Positions 41,781-61,965 are shown, counted from the stretch's first letter. The stretch: 64,000 bases of DNA from Amoebidium appalachense (GCA_963693365.1 CAVNZM010000001.1:9858001-9922000), one strand, 5' to 3'. Made by a program: numbers and translations. Notes: generated from the sequence alone by a model not told the origin.

Positions 41781-44348
41781 CATGCACGCTCTCATGTCCG
41801 CCACTCTATCTATTCAGGGCCCTTTCGGCGGTGTCAGTATTCACCCCCTCCGCTTCCTCCGTGACACTCCTTCGTGCGCCGAATTCCCTGAGGCTCCTGC
41901 AGCTGCCAGGCATACAAAATAATAATATGCACCCAACCCATATATTTCACTACCCTAATTAGGAATCCATTGAATGGTTATTATCTGCCGCAATGCATGT
42001 TTTACTGTTAGCCTTCTCCGGCCATATGTGCAAGGCAAACAATTCGAAGTGCTAGATTCTAATATATAGCTATAGGGAGTTCCCATAGTAGAAGAAATTC
42101 ATTTACATTGTAAATGATGGAAAAACAGGTGGAAACTGGGCCATTGATCGAATGCCTGTGCACACACGTGATCACATGTACACATCACTCATCTAGATGA
42201 GACTCCGGCTCACGCGTGCGGCCCTTAAACACCCGTTTGACTCAAACACGTGGCTCAATTAAACATGACTCCGGGAAGGACAAAATATCGGATAATTTGA
42301 TTGAGTTTACTCTATTATGATTTCCTTTTTAACTTTTTCAAAGGCCACATCACCGTTTGGCAAGGTGTAAACTACTACAGCTGGGCATGTGCAGTTCGAA
42401 CTTCGTAGAAAAGACACACAACACGGAAGCTCAACACTGAGAATCTGTACAAATCATCTTCAAAAACCTGATCGATATCGTTCGTAAGCCGGAAACTAAA
42501 TTGATACGCGGAACTTTCAAATTAAATCCCCGTAAACGCCAAGTGCAGGGGGAGCAGCCATGTACTCGATTTTATCTGTTGTTCACCCAGCAAGAAACTT
42601 TAAAAGCGGGCACTCGCGAAATTTGCAAAGACGGTATTCCTTTTTTATTGTAAATATAAAATCATGAGACTGATTTTCATTGAAGCAAATGACACATAAA
42701 TAAGAAGAATAGAACTCTTTACATACTTTTAAAGAGCCTTTTCGGCAGGTATGGAAGTTTCCAGTAATACAGTCCCGGTTGATGTTTGCGTGAATATATA
42801 TCCGGAATCTGCGGTTGACCAATCATTGGATGGGAGGGTCATAGGTGTGAGATCTCAGATCTCGGCGATCGCACGGGGCCCGCGGGCCCTCGCCCCGCTG
42901 GCCAAGTTGCCAGCTGCAGGCCCGACTCCATGGCCAGCCCAAAGCCGCTAAATCGACATATTGAACGCACCTTTCTTGTTTAGGGAGATCTTTTCTCCAA
43001 CTGATAAATTACATATTATTTTTTATTTTTACTTTCAGTAGACTGCTCACAGGCAACAGCTGACAAGTTCGAATTCCACTGATGTTGCGGAGGCTGTGCG
43101 ATCGGCTGGTGCCAGGTCACGTGACCATAACTTGCTTCCTACTAGGACGCTCTCGCACAGCTATTAGATTTTTCGCTCTGCCACAAAACGTTACCAAGTG
43201 TTAGCATTGTCATGCGGGTAACTTGATCATGAACAAGAGGACTATAAAAACTATAAAATAGTTGGGGCTTTTTCTTGGCGTATGCCGCACGTTGTAATAG
43301 CATTCTTCTTGCCTCAACGCCAAGAAGAATAGGCACTTCGGACCGTGGCAAAATCACTGCGTGACATGTAGCGATTCCAGGCATGCATCAACTTGAACAA
43401 GAAACGGCTGTGATTGGCTTTTTTTGAAACCAGATTGGTGCGTTCCTCGAACGGTCCAATCCGAGGTACTCTACACCAAATTACATCGCAGAGATATCTT
43501 TGAACATTTTTATAATTGGCTATCTAAGATGCTGTCATTCATTCAGGAAAGGGATATATCATTAAACTTTTTTGTTTTAACAGGAGAATATAATAAAAAA
43601 ATCATAAATATGTTTATGAGCTTGCCAATTTGTTAAATACGGATTATTAATTCGTAGTCATTTTTGCGGAGGCTGCTGGATACCGGACCCGTAGATAGTT
43701 AAATTGTAGTCGTAGACAGTAAAGTTGTAATATAGACCTTTTGTTTCAGGATAACACTCGCATTCCGTTGATCAAGTTGATCGAGGACCGAGGGGCACGT
43801 TCGTTCCTTTTTGGTCGTGACACGCACGGGCCAACGTTTTGTGTGAGAATCAAATGGCAAAGTTTAACGTAGAACGTCTGAAACATATGCAAGTAGAGTA
43901 AGCTCTATGTTTCTACCCTTTTAGTCGATAATTGAACTATAACACATGTGCATAAACTGCATTGTATAGCTCTTTAGCACCTAGTCGTGGCCATGGTTTT
44001 TTTTTACCGGCTTCAGCCGTAGTTTTTCACGATATCTGGAGCAAATATTTCACAGCTAGCCTAACCCTTTCCTTGTGTTACAAGCAAACTCATTCACTGA
44101 GCTAAGTGCATTGTAGGTGTTGACATAATAAATATTTTATGTGCCTCTAACTGCACCTATTTACGTGCTTTTTTACATAGGTTGAGTAAGATCACCGTTT
44201 TTCTTTAGCAGACGAAGCATCCCCACTAATAGACCACAAAAGAATTTTTGTGAACCTACGTGCACCACCTTTTATAATTATGCTTCGTTCCTTCACTGAC
44301 GGTTCTTCCCATTTTTTGTAGCTAATCGGTCGTTTGGTGTTTAAAAAC
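41781..44348. other. Intergenic DNA and probable 5' flank of the 44.3-kb gene
   Basis: Mostly AT-rich with no recognisable gene. An inverted pair CTTGGCG...CGCCAAG spans 43275-43326. A polypyrimidine-TAG site just before 44321 could be a 3' splice site, which would make the first coding exon of the next gene its second exon. Confidence 0.4.
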
Positions 44349-47578
<3,230 letters not shown>

Positions 47579-47790
47579 GAGCGCGAAGAGATTTAAGCCG
47601 TCTTCTCCTGAGCTCGACTAGGGGTGGGGTTAAATTTTTGAAGCGTTTTTATTTATTTAATTGTTAATTATTTTGTTTGTTTTTTTTGTGGGGGGGGGGG
47701 GGGGAGGGGGGGGGGAGGAAGAGGTCCTTTTTGATGTGTAATGTGTTTGTGGATAGGTAAAAAGATGCACCGAGTGTGTGTGTGTGTGTG

Positions 47791-47844
<54 letters not shown>

Positions 47845-48810
47845 TCTTGTGTGGATATGTGTAGAACCTGATAGCCTGTTTGGGGAAGGGGGGTCCGGGG
47901 GGGGGGGGGGGGGGGGCTCTCTTCATATCACTGTATTAGTCCGTTTTTCACGCTTTCTTTTCTGGGTGGGGGGGGGGGGGGGGGGGGGGGTTGTTCATAC
48001 ATATACTATCTTCTTGCTACCTGCGTAAATTTTGCACCGAGTTTTTTAATGAAAATACATACGATGACACAGTCGCTGTTGTGTTTGGTCGAATCAATAC
48101 GCACATATAGCTCTGTATGGACCCCAGGATAGCCTAAATTCCTGCTTTCCTGTTTGCCAATATTCGAAGTCTGTTGCGTATAAGGGGTTGAAGTCTTACT
48201 GGTTCAGAATGGAGATTCACCCCCTTTTTTTTCTTTTCTTTTCTTTTTTTTTTTTGGTTTTGGTTTAACCGGTTTTTTGGTGTTGGTTTTGGGGGTTTTG
48301 TTCTGCCGTTTCAAAATTATTCTTTTTGGGAGTTTTTTGTTCTGCCGTTTCAGAATTATTCAGAAACTCGTGGTTGCATGATGAGAGCGATGTACTTGTA
48401 CGCATTTTATTCATAATTGCATTTTTTGTTTTCCTTTTTTCCAGGTTTTGAAAAGCCCGAAATGCCATATAATCGTTTCAGTTCTTTACGCCGACCCCGT
48501 GATGTGTGGCTTAGCCTGGAATGAAAGAAGAGGTTTTTTCGTTATTTTGCTGATGATTATACGCTGTGAGAGCGTGTTGGGGGGCCTCTGGTCGCTAAAG
48601 AGGTGTCCGTGAATTCGAGTTTTTCGTAAGAAAATACACCGAAATTTACTAATGAATATGCGCTTTGAAAGCGTGTGTGAAGCCTGTGGCTTACGAATGC
48701 CCGGGAATTTGAGTTTGAGAGGAAAATTAACGAGAAGTAAAATAAACCAGATGCATCTGGTATGCTAAAGGGGGGTGATTACGGTAAAGATTGGCACGCA
48801 AATTCGACTT
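47579..48810. other. 3' flank with G-runs and a (GT)n block
   Basis: G-runs lie at 47691-47715, 47899-47916 and about 47968-47990, and a GT repeat at 47777-47838. No gene was recognised to 48.8 kb. Confidence 0.6.
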
Positions 48811-49600
48811 TGTGCTTCATGATGTGGGAATCCGACTTTCCCACCCTGCTTCATGTGTGAATGCGACTTTTCCATCACTGCTTCATGTGTGAATGCGACT
48901 TTCCCATCACTGCTTCATGTGTGAATACGACTTTCCCATCACTGCTTCATGTGTGAATACGACTTTCCCATCACTGCTTCATGTGTGAATACGGCCTTCC
49001 CACCACTGCTTCATGTGAAATACGACTTTCTCACCATTCCTTTTTGTGTGAATACGACTTTCCCATCACGTGCACTGCTTCATGTGTGAATACGACTTTC
49101 CCATCACTGCTCCATGTGTGGATACGACTTTCCCATCACTGCTTCATGTGTGAATACGACTTTCCCATCATTGCTTCATGTGTAAATACGACTTTCCCAT
49201 CACTGCTTCATCTGTGATACGATTTTCCCATCACTCTTCCCTGCGGCTGCTTGATGCGCGTGAAAAAGAGTTTCCAAGATTGAATAATACGACGTTCCCG
49301 CCAATACTTCAGCATATGTGGTTTCCTCAGCGCTCCGATCATGCGTGAAAAGGACTTTCCCACAATTGTATACTTCGTATATGAATACGACTCTCCGAGG
49401 TGAATACGACTCCCTACCACATGACCATGGTTGAATACGGCTTTCCCACTGCTGATATGATCATAGCAAGAGTACGACTTTCATGTGCCGACCTATTCAC
49501 GTGTAAATATAACCTAAAAACTTCATAAATGCAGAGATGTGTGAATACGACCACCCACCACCGCATGATTCATGCGTGATTTAGGCTTTCCCACCACGTA
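48811..49600. repeat. 32-bp minisatellite
   Basis: The unit CTTCATGTGTGAATACGACT plus TTCCCATCACTG repeats from 48850 at 32-bp steps, about ten good copies. It then degrades until about 49.6 kb, where only GAATACGAC-type words remain. Confidence 0.9.
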
Positions 49601-49636
49601 TTCATGCGCGACGCTATAGTTTCTATTATTCCACCG

Positions 49637-49671
49637 GTTGTGTATTTGTGTCTGTGTGTGTGTGTGCGTGC

Positions 49672-49709
<38 letters not shown>

Positions 49710-49735
49710 GTATGTGTGCGCGGCAATGGGGAGAA

Positions 49736-49788
<53 letters not shown>

Positions 49789-50265
49789 GAAGCACACGAA
49801 ACCCCATGCCTTGATGCCGCATAGGAGTCATTGACAAGTATTTATCACAGTGAGGATATCAGAGCGTCCCCAAAAGGTTATGGGGAAAAATTTACCAAAT
49901 TTCGATTCATCAGAATCGTCAGAAGTAATCCTAGGACTAAACACGAAGCCAAAAAAGTCATCAGATTTTGGTGATTTGGAAAGTCTAGACCCGCTGGGTT
50001 ACTTCAAGTGCGTGTGTGTGTGTGTGTGTCCGTGTGTGTGTTTGTGCGTGCGTGTGCATGTGTGTGTGTGTCTGTGTGTGTGTGTCTGTCTGTGTGTATG
50101 TGTGTGTGTGTCTGTGTCACTGTGCGTGTGTGCGTGCGTGTGTGCGTGCGTGCGTGCGTGCGTGCGTGCCTGCGTGCGTGCGTGCGTGCGTGTGTGTGTG
50201 TGTGTGTGCGTGCGCATGTGCCGTGTGCGTGTGTATGTGCGTGTCTGTATGTGTGTATGTGATCT
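49637..50265. repeat. (GT)n blocks and a G homopolymer of about 50 bases
   Basis: GT repeats lie at 49640-49705 and 50008-50265, with a near-pure G-run at 49738-49787. About 200 bases of unique sequence separate them. Confidence 0.9.
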
Positions 50266-50655
50266 GCTATGCAAAACACAGTCCATCTGATCTGAGTTGT
50301 TGGATCAACCAGTCCCTGAGATCTAAATCCACCAAAGCAGCCCATGTTAATACAGCTTTAATCGCCCAATGATAATCCATAATCCATTTCTAGTTCTAGG
50401 ATAATAGTTATATCACTTCTCTTCAGCATATTAGTAAATAATAATAATTTTTCTAGAATAATCAGGAATACTAATGCAAAAAAGGTAAAAAGTTCTTTCT
50501 ATAGAATCAATGAATTCTACAGCGCGTGCCTACCCCCCCGCCGGAGGTGCATGGAACAGCGTTGTCAGATTCGGGTCAATGCATTGACAGGGGACCTTGT
50601 ACTTAGTATGTGCATGTGTGTGCGTGTGTGTACGTGTGTCTATGTGTGTGTGCGC

Positions 50656-50712
<57 letters not shown>

Positions 50713-50824
50713 AGGAGGGGTGGGAGGGGGAGTGGGGAGAGAGAAGCTAGGGAAATATAATCCAAGTTTTTGGTGGGGGGGGTAGAGAGAGAGAAGCTAG
50801 GAAAAAATTATTCCAAGGTGTCGA
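50266..50824. other. 3' flank of the protease gene with a (GT)n run
   Basis: A GT repeat occupies 50607-50709 and purine-rich DNA follows to the stop codon of the protease gene. No other gene was seen. Confidence 0.6.
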
Positions 50825-51726
50825 TTACTTTCTGTAATCGACCGATCCGGGGCTCAAACAGTGATCGAACGACGCACCACACTCTCCCATTGGCCCACAG
50901 CAGTACTTCCGCATTTTGGTATCGGGGTTGCACTGCGACGTCTTCCCGTCTGGCATTGGGTGGCGGGGACCACATCTTCCGTCCGCCCGCCACTTCAATT
51001 TCCACGTTGTGGCGGGGTTTTGGCGGTAATCTATCGCGCCGGGGACCGAACAGTGTTGGAGCGACGCACCGCAATACCCCTGGGGGGAACAACAGTACCT
51101 TTTCAAATTCAGGGAGGGGGAACATTGGCCCGGGGAGCCGTTCGGGAGGGGGTTTTTCGGGCCGCAGAGGTAATCGGATCTCCATTTTTGGGTTGATGTT
51201 GTGCCACCGCCCGCTTTCGGTTTTGAGGCCGGGGCCGGCGCTTTCGGTTTTGAGGCCGGGGCCGGGACGGGTTTCGGGTTCGGGTCGCGGTAGTTGATCG
51301 ATCCGGGTCTGGTGCAGTAATCGGAACCGAATCCACACCATCCCTGTATTTTGATTGGGCGTTGTTAGTTGGTTCTTTTCCAGAAGAGGGATGACCCCCC
51401 CCTCTTCTCCCTCCCCCCCCCCACACACACACAGACACACAAACATGCTCCCCCTCCCCTTCCCCCCGCCCTCCGCTTTCACTGCCCATATCCGTCGTAT
51501 TCACACCATCCTCCCTCCCCCTCCCCCCCTCCCCGCCTTCTCCTCCCCCCCCCCCCCCCCCCTCCCCCCCCCCCCCCCCCCCGCCCCTTCCTTGCCGGCT
51601 GAGAATATGGCATGACGACTAAAAAATTAATTCACACATCCCTTTCTCAGCAACGTGTACAGGCACAGTCACACACGTAGGAATGTACAGACACATGTAC
51701 ACAAACAGTTATGTCCGATCACATGG

Positions 51727-51824
<98 letters not shown>

Positions 51825-51925
51825 CGACACGCAAACACACACAGACACAAGCATGTATGGACACTTTAACAGGCACATGGGCATGTACAGGCACATGGAC
51901 ATAACACATTCTCATTTGTGGACAT

Positions 51926-51969
<44 letters not shown>

Positions 51970-53543
51970 GCAGATCCAAGCACAGCCCTCACTTCTCTGT
52001 ACACAAGGACACAAAGAATCAATCCTTCTAGCATTCATAATAGTATATCTGCCACCCCCCCCCCCCCCCACCCTCCCTCCTCCCTTTCCCATGCCCTTCC
52101 CTTTTTTCTTTTTCTCTTTTTTCTTTCTTTCTTTCTTTCTTTCTTTCTTTTTTTGGGGGGGGGGGAAGGGGGAGGGGACGGATAAAAGAAAAAAGGGACG
52201 GATAAAAGAAAGGGGCGGATAAAAGAAAGGGGACGGATAAAAGGGACGGATAAAAGAAAGGGGACGGATAAAAGAAAAAAGAGAAAAAGAGAAAAAAGAA
52301 GAAAATAAAAGAAATGCAGTGACCTCAACACTCACCTCAGGGGAGCAGCAATAAGTCCACCCGCCTGGGTTGCATTCCGACGGTTTCCCGTTAGCCAATG
52401 GAAACGCAGCCCCGCACCGTCCGTCGGTGCGCCAACGAATCACAGGCGCCGGTGCCGGCGCGGGAGGAGGGGGAGGGGGGGGTGCGACCGTAGGCTTGGC
52501 TATGGGGGGATTCGTGGTTGAAAGTTTAGGGATCGATTTTCCGGTTCTGTAATTTACCGACCCCGGTGAGTTGCAAGAATACGGGGTTGACCCACACCTC
52601 CCGTCCGGCCCGCAGCAGTAATTGTCCGAAGTTTTGTCGCATTCAGACACGGGACCCCACGGAAGGGGAAATTGTGGCCCGCACCGGTTATCCCCACGAA
52701 ATTTCGGAAGTTCAAACGCGAACCCCGTCTCCGGTTGTTCGACCACGTTATTTTCCGGTTTTTCCTCCTGGATTTCCCCGTTTTCGGGCGTCTCTTCGAC
52801 AGTTTCGTCGGCTTTTTTTCCATTTGTACCTGTGTTTGTTTCGGTTGTACTGTTTTTGGTGGTTGCTAGCTTTGTTACCCCTGCCGCGCCGCCGGTTTCC
52901 AAACTTCCTGGGTAGGGGGATGTATCGAAATTTACGCCGAGGGATTTCATCCAATCGAGATATTTGGAGACTCGGGTGTAGACACCGTACATCATGGCAT
53001 CGGCACACCCGGCACCAAAACTGACAATTCCCACCTGTATTAATGGAATGGCGAGGGACACCGGTTAGATGGATGTGTGTGTGTTGGGGAGGGGAGGGGG
53101 GTGAGGGGGGTAGGTTGTGTGGTTGGTATGGGTGTGTGTTTGGTGTGTGCATGTGTGTTAGGGTGCGGAGGGGGGGGAGAGGGGGGGGGGAAGGGGGGGT
53201 GTGCGTGTGCGTGTTGGGGGAGAGGGGGGCAGGGGTTTAGCCGTGCGTGTGTGCGCGCCTGCACGAGAACGTGTGTCTGTGCGTGTGCATGTGTGTGCAC
53301 GCGCGTGTGTGTGCGTATGTGTGTACGCGAATGCGTGTGTGTGTGCGCCCTTCAACACAGGTGTGTGTGCATCACCTTTTGAGGCAAGAAACAGCAGGTT
53401 ACTAAGTCGATCATGTGTGTTTGATTGAGCTCATGGGCATTCCTGTGTGTTTTGCCACTAGTGCCTGCTTCTTTGCACATTCTTGGGACGGGGTTGGGGA
53501 CGGGGGGTGGGGGCGGGGGTGGGGGGTGGGGGGTGGGGGGGAA

Positions 53544-53578
<35 letters not shown>

Positions 53579-53989
53579 GGGGATCATGCTCTATATATGC
53601 ATCAGGGGGTGGCATGGATGGAAGCAATACAACTCAAGAAAGCCCCACAAAAACCAAAACGCAAAAGTGATTCCACTTCAATTGTCAAGGCAGAAGACAT
53701 TTAAACGGATTTTACCTGGTGTGTTTCAATCTCTTCACAAACCTCATACAAGTTCCGACTCTTTCACCTCTCCACAGATCCCTGTGGTTCTAAACCCATC
53801 CTTTACCTCAAACAAATTATGCGTATGAGGGGACGAGAGGGGTGTTTGGGGGGAGGGGATGGTGGGGCAAGGGGGGAGGGAGTTTATAGAAGGGTTGGAG
53901 GGGTTAGAATGCATTACAGAGTACAATGCAGACTTTGCACAGCACACACAGGGTTTGCACCATAATAAGCGGAGCCCATTATCAACCTG

Positions 53990-54022
<33 letters not shown>

Positions 54023-54850
54023 TGTGGGTGTATTGGGGGGGGGGGGGGGGAAGGGGGGGGGGGGGGTGAGGGGTGGGAAAGAGGCACAAACCTGTCTTGG
54101 CTCCCCATCTCCGCCCGCAAACAGGGGGCCCCCGCTATCCCCCTGGCACGCATCCTTCCCACCAGCATCAAACCCAGCACACACCACCGTGTCGGGTAGT
54201 GGCCCGTAAGTGTCCTTGCATCGCTTTGGGCCAACCACAGGGACACTCACCTTCATCAACTTACTGGAAGAGATGGAACCATTGCTGGCTAATGTTCCCC
54301 ACCCGGTTACCTCCAAGACCTTTCCTTCCTGTTCGAACTGAGACTGGCTGGAGTTCGTCACGCGGATTTTGTCCCCAGGGATAACCGTGTTCACGCGCAG
54401 AATTGCAATGTCATTAACATGTGTGGTTATGCTGTATTGTGGGTGGATTATGGCGTCGACAATGGAGAACGTCTGGAACTGCTCGGGATGGGAAAGGTCA
54501 AAACCCCCCACACGCACGTTGTCGGTGAGAATGTAATCCATGTCGATGCAATGTGCGGCCGTGAGGATGTACTCGGGGGCTATTACGGACGCCCCACAGT
54601 AGTGGTTCCAGCCCGCATTGTTCAAAAATCCGATGGATGCCATCCATGGTCTGGGCTCGGTTTCACGGCCCCCGACTATGCGAATTTCGGTCGAGAAAGG
54701 GGTGAATGAAGGCTTTGCAACAACTACAGGGGCTGAAACATCTTGTGCCTGCAAAGGAACTTCTTGTGCCTGTGAAGGGGCATCTTGTGCCTTTGTAGGA
54801 GAGGCGACATAAAGCCCCCATCCAACGAGGGCAAGTTTTGGTACTTTCAT
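50825..54850 (-). CDS. Secreted trypsin-like serine protease with four chitin-binding (hevein/CBM18) domains
   Basis: Exons 54092-54850, 52336-53034 and 50825-51343 join in phase 0 (CAG/GTTTGT...ATACAG/GTG; GAG/GTGAGT...ATACAG/GGA) and give 658 residues. Residues 1-22 look like a signal peptide. A Gln/Ala-rich propeptide precedes IVGG at 58-61. The triad is His100 (LTAAHC), Asp147 (NDIAIL) and Ser239 (CQGDSGGP). Asp233, six before the Ser, predicts cleavage after Lys or Arg. The domain finishes in exon 2 (VGIVSFGAGCAD ... GVYTRVSKYLDW). An acidic linker follows, then Cys-rich domains at about 366-415, 455-505, 543-592 and 604-657. Each has the order RCGP, C-N-P or E-C-D, YCC, G-x-CG, C and a final [VI][ND]YR. 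Pro/Ala linkers separate the first three. Intron 2 splits the second chitin-binding domain. The protein is probably an extracellular, chitin-anchored zymogen; digestion, defence and wall remodelling are all possible. Confidence 0.9.
51540..51590. repeat. C-rich tract in intron 2 of the protease gene
   Basis: Pyrimidine-rich on the plus strand. It is intronic, together with the blocks at 51.73-52.31 kb. Confidence 0.85.
51728..52290. repeat. Intronic (CA)n, (GA)n, (CTTT)n and GGGACGGATAAAAGAAA repeats
   Basis: CA then GA repeats occupy 51728-51824 and CA again 51930-51964. C-runs and CTTT repeats lie at 52057-52150. A roughly 15-19 bp unit GGGACGGATAAAAGAAA is repeated about six times at 52177-52275. 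All lie inside intron 2 of the protease gene. Confidence 0.88.
53060..53576. repeat. Intronic GT/G-rich block
   Basis: It lies in intron 1 of the protease gene, with a G-run of about 30 bases at 53545-53576. A second G-rich block is at 53993-54066, next to the exon 1 donor. Confidence 0.88.
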
Positions 54851-56139
54851 GTTGGGAGTTTAGGTGAATGCATGTGCGTCTTTGTGAGCTTTGGAGTGAC
54901 TGAGATTGTTGAGTTGTGTGACAAATTGGTAGAGCTAAAACTTAATAAATGATGTATGCTCGTTTCCTGTGATGACACTACTCTATGATGGTCTTATGCA
55001 GTCTTTTGCTGGCTGCGGCGTCGGCTGAAAACGTTGAGTGAACGCGGCAACAACAGCATATGCCACAATATGCCACAAATGCCGTACGTGTGCATGAAAG
55101 AGTGTGCGTAAAGGGTATATATGCTCTGATTTTTTGCCACCGGAGCTTGAGAAGGAAGTAAAAAATGGCTGTTTGGGGACGGAAGGTGCCGCAAACTCAA
55201 CCCCGACAAGTTAAGCCCCCCACCGTTTCATGTATTGTGTACGTGAACAGAAAACAAACACGGGGACCCGGTTTGTTTCGATATGTTGAGTTATGCATGA
55301 TATATCACGCATGAATAATGTCGCTACCATTCGCGAATCAAATGATAGTTTACTTATGGCTCATGCATTCCTGGTTTGATTTCAATCTGAGGGACTTGAT
55401 CAACCTCCTGTCGACTGCGAGTGATGTTATAGGAGTCTCATATGTGCGCATTGAGCGTATGTACTTTTACTTGCATCATCTACTTTTATTGAATATTTTA
55501 GCGTTAAGTATTACAAAATTATACAGTTTTGAAAAAGACTTTTCCATTGTGTACGACATTGCAATTAGCAGGGCTGCGCCCGCCCCGGGCAGTGGACACC
55601 ATGTGCGGTATACATTCCAGAAGATTCCAACGCAGATTCCATGCTCTATAAGTTTATCTATTGGATGGATTTATACTCAGGAATGGTGCGGTGACAGTCA
55701 GCCATTGACTGACCCATCCGATTGGTGCCCTGGAGGCTGCAGCCCGGAGCCCCCCCCCCCCCCCCCCCCCCCCACGTGCACACACACGTGCACACCTCCC
55801 TCTACTCTCCCTTCTCCCGCATACACATCCACACACGCACACGCCCGCAAAGACAAACACCTAAACGTATACGCACACATGCATATTGTTATTTATCTGC
55901 ACACACTGCTACATGTGTGCAAAACACACAATGTCATATGCCAGAAGATGCTTACCGGTATCGATATCTAGATCTTGTGACCAAGTACTCAATCAATGCA
56001 TGCCCATACATACCCACACCCAGTAGTGGGTACCAGCCCCATAGGACCTGTACCGACCTTCTAGATCTAGACTAGCCGAGCCCGTCAGACAGTCTTATTA
56101 TGAGTCATTAATGTCGCACCGGCGCGCGCACACACACAC

Positions 56140-56226
<87 letters not shown>

Positions 56227-56598
56227 ACCTAGTAGTTACTGCAGTACAGCTGTCAGTAGCAATGCTTCCAGGGAAAGTGAAACCCTTTTCACGATAGTTA
56301 AGAGTCTAATGTAAAGGGGCATTGTCCGTTTTTTAAAATGTTACATGACATTTCCCTCCTCCTTAATTCCCCGTCCCCCCTCACCCCCTCCTACCTCCCT
56401 CCCCCCCCCCTTCCCCCCCCCCCCCCCCCCCCCCTTTCCATCCTCCCCCCTCCCCCCCCCCCCCCCCCCCCACACCCCCCCCCCCCCCCCCCCCCCCCCC
56501 ACACACACACATACTTCCACCCACCCACCCCACTTTCTCCGGCCTCTCACCACTTCCCAACGTACACACACACACACACACGCACACGCACGCGCGCG

Positions 56599-56672
<74 letters not shown>

Positions 56673-56687
56673 CACGCACACGCACAG
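54851..56687. other. Divergent intergenic region and possible first exons of the next gene
   Basis: This holds the upstream region of the protease gene. A possible exon at about 55578-55756 reads GSGHHVRYTFQKIPTQ ... WCGDSQPLTDPSDWCPGGC, but no clean donor follows and I do not call it. Repeats include a C-run at 55750-55772, (GA)n at 56135-56224, C-runs at 56399-56500 and (CA)n at 56563-56670. Confidence 0.5.
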
Positions 56688-59689
<3,002 letters not shown>

Positions 59690-59711
59690 ATTCCCCCCTT
59701 ATTCCCCCCCC

Positions 59712-59715
<4 letters not shown>

Positions 59716-59778
<63 letters not shown>

Positions 59779-59806
59779 GGGGCGTTCTTCATGGCACCTC
59801 CTAACA

Positions 59807-59841
<35 letters not shown>

Positions 59842-59890
59842 GGGGGCCGTTCTTCATGGCACCTCCTATTAGTCCCGCGATGGCCTTTTT

Positions 59891-59954
<64 letters not shown>

Positions 59955-59970
59955 TTTCCTTTTTTTTTTT
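59716..59970. repeat. (CA)n with a duplicated cassette, and (TTTC)n
   Basis: Two CA runs are each followed by a near-identical CGGGGG-GTTCTTCATGGCACCTCCTA cassette (59777-59803 and about 59841-59868). A TTTC repeat follows at 59888-59954. Confidence 0.88.
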
Positions 59971-60745
59971 TTTAATCTTGGCTTAGATCCTGAGATTTGG
60001 CCTACATTTAGATATGAATATGCTGCCGACAGCCTAGGCCCCAATTGTTGCTTTACATTAAGGTGATCATTCCTTTATATACCTGCCATGGTGAAGAATC
60101 GGGAAAAAAGTTGACGTGAATAAAAACTTCACGAGTTATCCAGTAACAAGTGCATACTGAGATACCTGAACACTGTGTGAAAATCATATAAATACTCAAT
60201 GGACAATGTGACGTGTAGACATGGTTGTGTACATTCACGTGCACACCGTGCTGTTCCCCCACAACCAGTCTACGTGCCTTTGTGTCTTCAGTTCCATGGT
60301 GAGCACGTTTTGGAAAAATGGCAGGGCAAGCTGGACGAGTTGAAGCAGGGAAACATGGAGGTTTCGGAATTGATAATCCGCGTAACCGGACAAATCTGTC
60401 CTAATTAATGGCTAAAAAGGACAAAAGTGTCCTATCTTTTTCGGCGGCGCCGCTAGCGTTGTTTTCGCAAGGAAACACCCCACAAGCTGGGTATGGCCAA
60501 TGAGGTCTAGTATTTTCCTGCCTTTTTTGTCTTTATAGGAAACCAATAGGACTGCAGGGTGAGTAGCTTTTGGCGCGCAAAAGATCATGGGTGCAACCGT
60601 TTTCCCCCAGTTTTGGGGTGTCCGACTGTCCGATCACGGACACCGTTTGGTGTCCGAACTAAAAGACACCGCATGATTGTTTGCGCGCTAGAAAACAAAA
60701 AGAACAAGATAGAATTAGAGTAGAAATAGGTGAAAAGAAAAGAAA
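59971..60745. other. Spacer with hairpin repeats; weak exon candidate
   Basis: An acceptor-like CTTCAG before 60291 opens about 38 codons (FHGEHVLEKWQGKLDEL) to a stop at 60408. I cannot link it to either neighbour. GGACAAATCTGTCC and GGACAAAAGTGTCC hairpins follow at about 60388-60435. Confidence 0.4.
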
Positions 60746-61346
60746 ATGGTTAGGCGTTTAAGGAAAGACCCGAGAGTTTGGGTTTTCCACGCATCTTTGA
60801 TGGTAAAGTCAGGAACGATGATGAACGTTGGACTACAGAGCAGTTTGGTGAAGAATGGGAAACGAAACAGCTCACAGGCACAACTGCTGCAAGTATTAAA
60901 GAACAATAAATGGTTGGTACACATAGACTACGACGGGAAAGTAGAAGAAGTACCACGGAGCGAGATTCAGCTAGTTGTGGGATGTGCGAAGGCGTATATA
61001 TTCTTTTTATTGAGGGGAGGGGGGAGGGGGGAGGAGGGGGGGCGGGGGCTCGCCCTCTCCCTCTCCCATCCCCCCCATACGTTGGCAGGATAAGGATTTC
61101 AGCATGCGTGTAGTAACGACGGCAGGAAGTACGGAAGCAGGAGCTCCCCGTATCACAAAAAACGGAACACAAGTGCCCATGCCAAAAGCAGTGCGCGAAT
61201 TCTTCACATATTTCAACAGTGCAGACGTACACAACAAACTCCGGCAAGGGAACAGTTCACTCGAGCAGGCATGGGTCCCCCACACCCTGGCACCGCACCT
61301 TTGCTGGGTTAGTTGGTATGGTGTTTGTAAACACCTACCTGGCCTA

Positions 61347-61363
<17 letters not shown>
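60746..61363 (+). pseudogene. PiggyBac-like transposase remnant
   Basis: The first ORF (ATG at 60746) is basic. It ends with WLVHIDYDGKVEEVPRSEI, a Tudor/chromo-like strand pattern. After an acceptor-like TTTCAG a second ORF (61104) reads TQVPMPKAVREFFTYFNSAD followed by VHNKLRQG. This matches the conserved VP-x-P ... Y-x(n)-VD-x-x-D-x-LR segment downstream of the catalytic core in piggyBac-type (DDE_Tnp_1_7) transposases. The expected FAGLVGMVFVNTYLAYK tail is present but in another frame, so a frameshift lies near 61.28 kb, and it runs into a GA repeat. Only about 100 bases separate the two parts, so the catalytic domain is missing. The copy is dead. Confidence 0.5.

Positions 61364-61965
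<602 letters not shown>

Noticed and set aside
42583-42822. 79-residue Cys-rich minus ORF
   Set aside because: No known Cys pattern fits and the surrounding AT-rich DNA gives no exon or promoter support.
48811-49600. CRISPR-like regular repeat
   Set aside because: The 32-bp units are contiguous, without unique spacers, in eukaryotic DNA; it is a minisatellite.
60291-60408. Possible terminal exon (FHGEHVLEKWQGKLDEL)
   Set aside because: Phase with the crystallin-like gene could not be shown, and its last codons fall in a hairpin repeat.
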